From: Bifidobacterium sp. ESL0728
Lineage (GTDB): Bacteria > Actinomycetota > Actinomycetes > Actinomycetales > Bifidobacteriaceae
Assembly: GCF_029392015.1 (NCBI RefSeq)
Contig: NZ_CP113925.1
Span: 2,526,842-2,590,841, forward strand
DNA: 64,000 nt
Reading direction: 5' to 3'
In this document: positions 16,333 through 23,012 of the stretch, one piece after another
How positions within the stretch are numbered: position 1 is the first letter of the stretch
Layout: the number at the start of each line of letters is the position of its first letter
Notes under the pieces: generated by a model
Seen by the model: only the letters and a program-made list of their open reading frames with translations
Database searches by the model: none
Told to the model about the DNA's origin: nothing
Position numbers and translations under genes: made by a program

Positions 16333-17580
16333 CTATTCCTCCTCGGCGACCATGTCTTCGACCGATTCGCCATAGAAGTCGATGATGCGGTCGACGTAAG
16401 GGCCGAGGATAACGTTGGGCATGCTGAAGATCTCGTGGACGGCGGGCTCGACGCGCTCCAACACCACGTCGCCGCTTTCCACGCGGACGCGCTCGACGAA
16501 ACGGTTCTGCGCGGCGTTGTGCACCCACGTATCGCGGCCGGCCTGGAAAAGCAGGATCGGGGTCTCGATGCGGGAGCAGGCCTCACGCTCGAGAATCGCG
16601 TGTGACATCTTGAGGGCCTGATGGACCCAGCCGAACGTGGCGGCGTTGGTCTGGTAGTGCACGTCCTTCTTGCGCAGGCTGAAATACCATTGCACGCGCG
16701 CCTGCTCCGCGCCCTCGTAGCCCTTGAGTTTCATGGTCGGCGAGAACTCGGTTTGGCCCGGCGCGCGGCGACGCGAAAGCCCGACAGAACTTGCGAGCGC
16801 GGTGACCGGCCCGGCGATGGAATTGGGCATACCGGTGACGGGCTCGATCATCGGCGAGGACAGCACGGCGCGGTCAAAGAGCATCGGGAAACTTTCGAGC
16901 GCGGCCGCCGCGATGCCGCCGCCCATTGAATGCGAATAAAGGTGCATCGGCTGATCGCCCGCATACTGCCGCCCGACGGTCTGCGAGAACTTGGCCAGAT
17001 CCGCGACATAGCGCCGCCAATCGTCGATCCAGACCAGCGATGGGTTCGAGACGTCGCGCACCGAATAGCCGTGGCCGCGATGCTCGAGAATGCAGACGGA
17101 ATAGCCCGCAAGCAGGAAATACCACGTCATTTCGGCGTGCTTGGCGGCGAATTCCGTGAAACCGAACGAGAAGACGATGGCCCCGCGGAACTTGGCGCTG
17201 GCACCGTCGATATTGAGAGCGTCGAATTTGTGCGCGTCAAAGCAAACGTAATGCAAATTGCCCGGCGTCGGCGGCGCTGCCAGCGACGAGAAGCCAAACA
17301 GCTTGCTGTGCATGATGTGCTGCTCATCCTCGTCGTCCGGGCCGGTATCGATGCCGGCCCCGCTGATTCCGATTCCCGCGTCGCCCATCCCGACGTGGGT
17401 GGTGCCACTTGCGATAGTTGAAGAAGCCGAAGAAGCAGACTGAGAATCGGCATTGGCAGCAGCGTCCGGCACACCGGCAGGCGACATCCAGCCTTCCTCG
17501 CGGCACTTAGCGAGCGCCGGCAGCACGGTATCGCGCATCACCTCGGCGTAATGGTTCTCGTTAATCAGCGGCATATGCAT
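16333..17580 (-). CDS. Alpha/beta hydrolase (lysophospholipase/monoacylglycerol lipase-like)
   Basis: A 415-residue protein. ILEHRGHGYSVRDVSNPSLVWIDDWRRYVADL is typical of monoglyceride lipases. The nucleophile elbow reads LYSHSMGGGIAAA, so Ser replaces the first Gly of GxSxG. Asp in FQAGRDTWV and His in EPAVHEIF complete the triad. Residues ~35-90 are a Ser/Ala/Gly-rich insert (SQSASSASSTIASGTTHVG) absent from typical family members, which are ~280-340 long. No signal peptide, so probably cytosolic or membrane-associated. Upstream lies an array of short dyads that may regulate it. Confidence 0.85.
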   Translation of the reverse strand: MHMPLINENHYAEVMRDTVLPALAKCREEGWMSPAGVPDAAANADSQSASSASSTIASGTTHVGMGDAGIGISGAGIDTGPDDEDEQHIMHSKLFGFSSLAAPPTPGNLHYVCFDAHKFDALNIDGASAKFRGAIVFSFGFTEFAAKHAEMTWYFLLAGYSVCILEHRGHGYSVRDVSNPSLVWIDDWRRYVADLAKFSQTVGRQYAGDQPMHLYSHSMGGGIAAAALESFPMLFDRAVLSSPMIEPVTGMPNSIAGPVTALASSVGLSRRRAPGQTEFSPTMKLKGYEGAEQARVQWYFSLRKKDVHYQTNAATFGWVHQALKMSHAILEREACSRIETPILLFQAGRDTWVHNAAQNRFVERVRVESGDVVLERVEPAVHEIFSMPNVILGPYVDRIIDFYGESVEDMVAEEE

Positions 17581-17638
17581 ACCGCCAGTCTATCCGCACC
17601 CAATGGCACGTTTCACATCGGTTTCACTTCGATTCTTA

Positions 17639-17746
17639 AGTTATGATTTTTATTACTCCTAAGTCAGGATTTGACGACTTTCTCAATCACGATGCTCACA
17701 TTGTTAAGTCATGATGTTACTTTTACAATTTTTAAAATCATGACTT
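17639..17746. promoter_or_regulatory. Array of AAGTCATGAT-like motifs
   Basis: In the 330-bp gap between divergent genes the decamer AAGTCATGAT (17706-17715) has an exact inverted copy at 17737-17746. Related words AAGTTATGAT, AAGTCAGGAT and CAATCACGAT lie between 17639 and 17695. Spaced variants of one word suggest binding sites for a dimeric regulator acting on the hydrolase, the island, or both. Confidence 0.5.
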
Positions 17747-17875
17747 ACGTGATTACATGCGTAAGCTGCATCTCTCATGTGTAGCGTTTTAAAGGATACG
17801 CGCAGCAACTGCTCCAATATTAAAGTTGTTGTCAAAATCAAGTTATCCACATATCCACATTTCTCTCATTCCGTT

Positions 17876-17905
17876 TTGCATTCACGACAAATTAGATGTT
17901 TAAAT
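17876..17905 (+). promoter_or_regulatory. Promoter of the AT-rich three-gene island
   Basis: TTGCAT (17876-17881) and TTAAAT (17900-17905) are separated by 18 bp. The ATG at 17912 follows the -10 by only 6 nt and has no Shine-Dalgarno sequence, so a leaderless mRNA is likely. Confidence 0.45.
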
Positions 17906-17911
17906 AAACAC

Positions 17912-18433
17912 ATGAGCGCAACACCTTTCAACGAAGAGCACAGTTTTGACCATGACGTCATCATCACGGATCCTTACTACGTCATCGTCGAAGACGAATG
18001 GGCAGATTTTATCGAGAATGGCAAACTCTCGAACCCTGCCTTTCCCTCGCTAATGTGCACGGACACCGGCTACGGAGATTGGATTCAAATCCTCACAGAT
18101 GAAGACGAAGCGAAAGAGCTTGGGAGATTCGCGGCGGACTCAGGACTCGTGGCTATTTTCGACGAACAGGAAATACTGACCTATTGGACTGCCACTATGG
18201 ATGAAGAAACGACAGTCGCAGATTTAATTGCCAAAGGCCTCGCAGCAAAAGTTTCAAAAGCCCATGGCGGCACAGGCAATACAATCCACGCTGTTTTTAA
18301 GAAAGTAGAGTATCCCGATCTGGAAAATTATTTCGAGGCACAAGTAGTCGTCAACGACGGAATTCATGAATACCACTCGTGCTGGCCATTCGATGACGAA
18401 GACGACAATGAAAAAGCCGAGGTGAGATCGTGA
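17912..18433 (+). CDS. Hypothetical acidic protein, first gene of AT-rich island
   Basis: A 173-residue, strongly acidic soluble protein (FNEEHSFDHDVIITDPYYVIVEDEWADF at the start, WPFDDEDDNEKAEVRS at the end). Strands and short helices alternate; no transmembrane segment or catalytic motif is seen. The frame is open upstream, but the chosen ATG fits the promoter and the start of the ordered sequence. Its 3' end overlaps the GTG start of the membrane protein gene by 4 nt, so the products probably act together. No family recognised. Confidence 0.6.
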   Translation: MSATPFNEEHSFDHDVIITDPYYVIVEDEWADFIENGKLSNPAFPSLMCTDTGYGDWIQILTDEDEAKELGRFAADSGLVAIFDEQEILTYWTATMDEETTVADLIAKGLAAKVSKAHGGTGNTIHAVFKKVEYPDLENYFEAQVVVNDGIHEYHSCWPFDDEDDNEKAEVRS

Positions 18434-19335
18434 TTCACCCCATCCAATACGCCATCAGTCTAATGGACCACTATGTCGAAACGCAAGCCAAAAAGGGGAT
18501 AGCACATATCACCAAACTGCAAAAGCACGTAAAAAACTCCATTTCAGGAGCTACGCTTTTGATAGGAATCTTTTCTGTATCTCTCGGATCAATCGGTTTC
18601 CTATCATTTCCCATTATCCGGCAAAGAGCATTAGCAGTAGCCGTTGCCTTTCTATCTATCCTTTCCGCCCTCGCATTATGGGTGTTATCCCTTCTTAACG
18701 ACAAATTAGACGAAACAAGAGAAAATATGGAAGATCGACCCGTCCTTCTATATTCGATCATCACTAACTGCATTACCAATGTTGTCAAACAGATTGCGCA
18801 GGATCTCGTGGCGCAAAAAGAAAATCATTTTTCGATGCATCAATTTTGCCAATATTGCGCCGTATCCTTATGGGGTGCATTACATAAATCGACACAATCC
18901 CCCAGAGTGACAATTTATCGAATCCGCCATCCAAAACGACAAAGCCCATATCTTGAACCTTTCGCGACATTTGGCAGAAGCGAATCCAGACCCGGCCCAT
19001 TCAGAGAGGATAAAGATGGCAGAGGATCAGCGGTCTTGAATTGGCTCCGTAGCCTGAAAGAAAACACTGGTACTGATCAAAACGGAATCTCTCGCTTTTC
19101 ACTCAACGTTCACGAAGATAAGGAATTCAAAGGGACAGCAAACGGTTATACAACATACATTTCTTCGGCAATCATGTGCAACAAACAAATTTATGGAATG
19201 CTGGCTATAGATACAAATAATTCCGGCGATTTTTCAAAAAATGACTGCCGCGTTATCGAAGCCATCGCACATATTCTTGGTCTAGCCGTAGAGATTGATA
19301 TTGAGCGAGGAAACAAAACCTACAAATGCTTATAG
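18430..19335 (+). CDS. Membrane protein with C-terminal GAF-like domain
   Basis: A 301-residue protein starting with GTG. Two adjacent hydrophobic segments at about residues 40-63 and 68-90 form a membrane hairpin. The C-terminal ~170 residues resemble a GAF domain, with the typical ending ICGM-type strand and helix seen here as QIYGMLAIDTNNSGDFSKNDCRVIEAIAHILGLAVEID. GAF domains bind small ligands such as cyclic nucleotides. No kinase, cyclase or nuclease domain is attached, so the protein may sense a signal and change membrane state or a partner. Codon use is AT-rich compared with the flanking genes, suggesting acquisition by transfer. Confidence 0.65.
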   Translation: MIHPIQYAISLMDHYVETQAKKGIAHITKLQKHVKNSISGATLLIGIFSVSLGSIGFLSFPIIRQRALAVAVAFLSILSALALWVLSLLNDKLDETRENMEDRPVLLYSIITNCITNVVKQIAQDLVAQKENHFSMHQFCQYCAVSLWGALHKSTQSPRVTIYRIRHPKRQSPYLEPFATFGRSESRPGPFREDKDGRGSAVLNWLRSLKENTGTDQNGISRFSLNVHEDKEFKGTANGYTTYISSAIMCNKQIYGMLAIDTNNSGDFSKNDCRVIEAIAHILGLAVEIDIERGNKTYKCL

Positions 19336-19369
19336 TAATATTAATCAAACCGAGCAAAGGAATAAACTT

Positions 19370-19528
19370 ATGACTAGTCCAGATATCCTCAATGGCGTAG
19401 ATATGCGGCAACAACCTCCTGAAGTAAGAAAACTTGTCGCTTCAATCAGCAGAGATCAGGAAGAAATTCGAAAGGTCATGAGACAGGAGCATGAATACTT
19501 CAATAAACGGGCGAACGCCAAAAACTAA
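19370..19528 (+). CDS. Small hypothetical protein, third gene of the island
   Basis: A 52-residue helical, charged protein (MTSPDILNGVDMRQQPPEVRKLVASISRDQEEIRK...) with AAAGGA before its ATG. It follows the GAF-like gene by 34 bp and is followed by a terminator, so the three genes make one operon. It may be a regulator or partner of the membrane protein. Confidence 0.55.
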   Translation: MTSPDILNGVDMRQQPPEVRKLVASISRDQEEIRKVMRQEHEYFNKRANAKN

Positions 19529-19549
19529 ACGCTTTTGATTAAAACACAG

Positions 19550-19593
19550 TACCGGTCACATTTTATATACTGAATGTGGCCGGTATTTATTTT
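19550..19593 (+). terminator. Terminator of the AT-rich island
   Basis: TACCGGTCACATT (19550-19562) and AATGTGGCCGGTA (19573-19585) form a 13-bp stem with one mismatch and a 10-nt loop, followed by TTTATTTT. Confidence 0.85.
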
Positions 19594-19628
19594 CTATGTA
19601 CCTTTAAAACACGCAACCGGACTCCTGT

Positions 19629-22600
19629 CTATTTCTTCACTCCCAGCGCTTCGTAGAGGAAGTCGCGCTGGAGGGTGAGCAGGTTTTCGGCGACTTTCGG
19701 GTCGTTGGTCATGTGGGTGATGCCGGTGAGCGGCAGGTAGGTGTGGGGACGTCCGGCTTCCATCAGGGCTTGCGAGAGCCGCAACGAGTTGGCAATCGTT
19801 ACGTTGTCGTCGGCGAAACCATGAATCAGCATAAGCGGACGCGTGAGCTTCGGAGCGTCGGTGACGATGGAGTTGCGCTCGTAGACCGCCGGGTCGAGGC
19901 CGAGGTAGCGCTCGGTGTAATGCGTATCGTAGAGCGTCCATTCCGTCGGCGGGGCTCCAGCGCAGGCCGCGTGGATGACGTCGGGGGCATCGAGCACCGC
20001 GAGCGCCGAAAGAAATCCACCATACGACCAGCCGATCATCGCAACGTGATCGAGGTCAGCATCTGGCGCGACCTGTGGCAACGCTTTCACCGCTTCGACC
20101 TGGTCGGCCAGAGTAACATCCTTCATGTTCTCGAAAATCTCACGGTCCCACTTCGGGCCGCGACCGGTGGTGCCGCGCCCGTCGGCGGTGACCACGATGA
20201 AGCCCTGATCCGCCCACCACTGCGATTCGGCGTAACCGGCCTGCGAGAACGTGACCTGCTGGAAACCGGGGCCGCCGTAAGGTTTCAACAGCACCGGCAG
20301 CTTGGCCGCGCCAGCGAACCTGCTGGAAGCGCTGGGGCGTGTAATCGCGGTAAACATATGGTGCTCCCCCAAACGCACAAACTCTGTGTTCGGCGTGAAA
20401 CCGGGAGTTTCAGCATGGCTGGAGATAGCGGCTTCGGCAGCATAACCAGAGTCGTTTGTCAGTACATTGTCAGTACGTTTACCTTTGGAATTATCAGAAT
20501 CGACAATACTGTTTTCATCGATTCGACTGCCCACGTTCGCAGATTGGCCGTCGCTATTTTTGTTACCGCAATTGATATCGGCATTACCGCCAACAGATAT
20601 GGAACCTGCCACTGGACCATGACCAGCAACAAACCCATGCACCATCACCGAACCGGGATGAACCATATCATGACCGGATACCACGATGCCATTCCCTGCG
20701 CGGCTTGCGCTCCAAACACCCGGACGCGCGGTTACCGGCGTGATATTCCCGTTGAAATCAATGGTGACCACATCGTAGCTACGGGCATCGTGCAGCGCCT
20801 CGTCGCCCTGCCAAGCGGCAGGAACAGCGGGAAGCGAGCCGCGTTCCGAAGCGATCTCCATAGCTCCACGGCCGATGTCGGAATCCACGTTGTTGGATAC
20901 GAGTGCCGATTCGGGCGCGATTGCGGTCGCCGATTCGACAGCGTCGATAGCAGCTTCCGGCTTTGCCGCCTTGGCGCCGTCCGACGAACCGAACGCACCT
21001 CCATCAGCCGAACCCGCAACCTCATGCGGCGTGCGCTGAACCACCGCAAGCACGTTCTCGTCGCTGACGTCAAGCACCGTGCGCACCTGCCAGTCGATCG
21101 GCGTGAACGGTTTCCCGTCTACGGTGAGCCGGTTGGTATCGGTATCCATATCGTTCAAAGCACAGACCAGGCGGCCATCGGGCGTGAAAGCCGGGGTGCC
21201 GAGCACGAGGTCAATCCACTGGTCGTTCGCGTGCTCTCCAAGGACTCGGGTGCGCCCGTCTGACTGGACTTCCAGCACCTGGTCGCGCGTCTGCCGACGG
21301 TTCTGAACCAGTACGAGCGGCTCATGACCAGCCTTCCAGCTCACCGACGCCACGTATTCGTAGCCCTCGCGGTCCCACGAAACATTCTGCACATCGCAAC
21401 CGATGTAACGCACTATGCCAGTTTTGTCTCTGCTTTTGCCTTGTTCACCGGCATTGGCACCTTCGTTGCCATAGCCCTTCCCACAATTCCCGCCATCGCT
21501 CCAGTCATCGTTATAACCGTCATCGCCGTTAGCAATACCATTATCCGCAATATCATTCGGTTCCCCGAACTCAAGATGCGCCAACATCAGCCGCACGACG
21601 GCGTTCTCAGTGAGCGCACGCGCGTAACGCCGGCCGGCTGCAGGTTTGTCAGGATGGGCCGGATCACTGATATACCACATTGGCTCAGACGAACTGTCAT
21701 ACATTTCGAACAGTAGGCCTCGCGAATCAGGAGCCCACCAGAAGCCGTCATAACGATCCATTTCCTCGCCGGCCACAAATTCGGCCAAGCCGATTTTCAG
21801 CGTTCCGCTCGGGTCGTTTCCAACGCTCCACACAGTGCTGAACCTGTCGCCGGAAGCATTGGCACCATTGACATTCCCCGCTTTGTACGCTTCTTGCGCC
21901 TCGGCCGCGCAGGTATGCAAATGGGCATGATTATGCGAACGCCGAATCCCGGAACCGCCGCCAATTTGCCCGTTTGCCGAACGCCCATCAGCCGTTGCCG
22001 CAACACTATTGTCGGCATCATTTTTCGCGGCAAAGCTATCTTCATAACCGTCTTGCTTTAGAGTCGCTTCATCGAACCCGGTCTCATCCCAATCGGCGAT
22101 ATCCACCATCACGAGCCGTGTGCCCGTCGTGTAAACGATATGCCGTCCATCCGGCGAAATCCGCGGGTTCAGCACCGGCAGCCACTTGCTGCTGGGCGAC
22201 GAAACCTTCGAATCAGAAGCTGCACCTTTATTACTTCCAGACTCCACAACATCATCGATGTCGCCAATCGCAACCTGCCGCGTGCGAGCGCCGTCGCCGT
22301 CCTCGTCAATCTCGCTGACGAACAGCTGGCCGTTAATCGTAAAGACCACGCGCCGCCCCTCAGAATCCACGGAATACGAAACGATGCCCTGTCCGCCTTC
22401 GCGGGCACGCTCGCGCCGCGCCTTCTCCTCCGCCGGCACGTCCTCGTTGTCGGCATCGGCCAGCAGTTCGCGCGGATCGGCCAGCAGCACCTCGCGATGC
22501 GAATCACCACCCTCGTTCTTCTGAGCGTTCAATCCGTTCCCAGCGCACTCTTCGCCCTCGTTCTCCCGAAAATTCAGTCCGTTCCCGGCTTCCTCTTTGC

Positions 22601-22823
22601 CAACTTGGTCCGAACCGATAACACTCATCCACAGCGACGTGACCAGATCTTCCGGCCCGTCCGAGCGCAGAAACAGCGCCCGCGACCCGTCGCCAATCAC
22701 CGATGCCCCTCGCGGCGCCCCACCCGTAAATCGTAGCGTCCGCGCCTTCCGCCCCGAAAACTCGGCAATCGCGTTTTTCTGCGAACTCAAACCGTCGCTA
22801 TTTTCAGCCTCATCCAAAGTCAT
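19629..22823 (-). CDS. Very large S9 family peptidase (dipeptidyl/acylaminoacyl peptidase type)
   Basis: About 1,064 residues. The C-terminal ~250 residues are a prolyl-oligopeptidase alpha/beta hydrolase: LKPYGGPGFQQ, then GWSYGGFLS with the nucleophile near residue 933, HGFADDNV with Asp near 1005, and GITHMTND with His near 1037. The N-terminal part is a beta-propeller with blades such as RISPDGRHIVYTTGTRLVM and GFWWAPDSRGLLFEM. It is interrupted by Asn/Ser/Gly-rich inserts near 60-100, 240-320, 410-450 and 620-800, which make it 350 or more residues longer than usual. No signal peptide, so it is probably cytosolic. The ATG at 22823 is preferred over a GTG 27 nt upstream that lies at the inverted repeat. 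Confidence 0.88.
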   Translation of the reverse strand: MTLDEAENSDGLSSQKNAIAEFSGRKARTLRFTGGAPRGASVIGDGSRALFLRSDGPEDLVTSLWMSVIGSDQVGKEEAGNGLNFRENEGEECAGNGLNAQKNEGGDSHREVLLADPRELLADADNEDVPAEEKARRERAREGGQGIVSYSVDSEGRRVVFTINGQLFVSEIDEDGDGARTRQVAIGDIDDVVESGSNKGAASDSKVSSPSSKWLPVLNPRISPDGRHIVYTTGTRLVMVDIADWDETGFDEATLKQDGYEDSFAAKNDADNSVAATADGRSANGQIGGGSGIRRSHNHAHLHTCAAEAQEAYKAGNVNGANASGDRFSTVWSVGNDPSGTLKIGLAEFVAGEEMDRYDGFWWAPDSRGLLFEMYDSSSEPMWYISDPAHPDKPAAGRRYARALTENAVVRLMLAHLEFGEPNDIADNGIANGDDGYNDDWSDGGNCGKGYGNEGANAGEQGKSRDKTGIVRYIGCDVQNVSWDREGYEYVASVSWKAGHEPLVLVQNRRQTRDQVLEVQSDGRTRVLGEHANDQWIDLVLGTPAFTPDGRLVCALNDMDTDTNRLTVDGKPFTPIDWQVRTVLDVSDENVLAVVQRTPHEVAGSADGGAFGSSDGAKAAKPEAAIDAVESATAIAPESALVSNNVDSDIGRGAMEIASERGSLPAVPAAWQGDEALHDARSYDVVTIDFNGNITPVTARPGVWSASRAGNGIVVSGHDMVHPGSVMVHGFVAGHGPVAGSISVGGNADINCGNKNSDGQSANVGSRIDENSIVDSDNSKGKRTDNVLTNDSGYAAEAAISSHAETPGFTPNTEFVRLGEHHMFTAITRPSASSRFAGAAKLPVLLKPYGGPGFQQVTFSQAGYAESQWWADQGFIVVTADGRGTTGRGPKWDREIFENMKDVTLADQVEAVKALPQVAPDADLDHVAMIGWSYGGFLSALAVLDAPDVIHAACAGAPPTEWTLYDTHYTERYLGLDPAVYERNSIVTDAPKLTRPLMLIHGFADDNVTIANSLRLSQALMEAGRPHTYLPLTGITHMTNDPKVAENLLTLQRDFLYEALGVKK

Positions 22824-22844
22824 GTTTCCAGTATAAAGAACGAG

Positions 22845-22925
22845 GCTCACACTAACCCATGGTTACCAAAAGTAACCGCCTGCAATTGGTACAGTATCTT
22901 TTGGTAACCATGGGTTAGTGTGAGC
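22845..22925. repeat. Perfect 28-bp inverted repeat between divergent genes
   Basis: Arms at 22845-22872 and 22898-22925 are exact reverse complements, with a 25-bp spacer. Each arm itself contains CCATGG and GGTTACC words, and GGTTACC/AAAAGTAACC recurs at the spacer edge. It lies in the shared upstream region of the S9 peptidase gene and the first zinc-ribbon gene. It could be an operator, a cruciform-forming site or the remnant of a tiny mobile element. Confidence 0.75.
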
Positions 22926-23012
22926 GGCTAAGAGGCATGCGACGATTTGGGACGGGCTGTCGTACCATATATATAAGAGCAGTGGCAAGAGAAGCCGAGA
23001 AAAAGGGAAACG

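Noticed and set aside
19713..21263. Plus-strand open frame of 516 codons opposite the S9 peptidase gene
   Set aside because: The peptidase frame has an intact triad; the plus-strand translation shows no domain.
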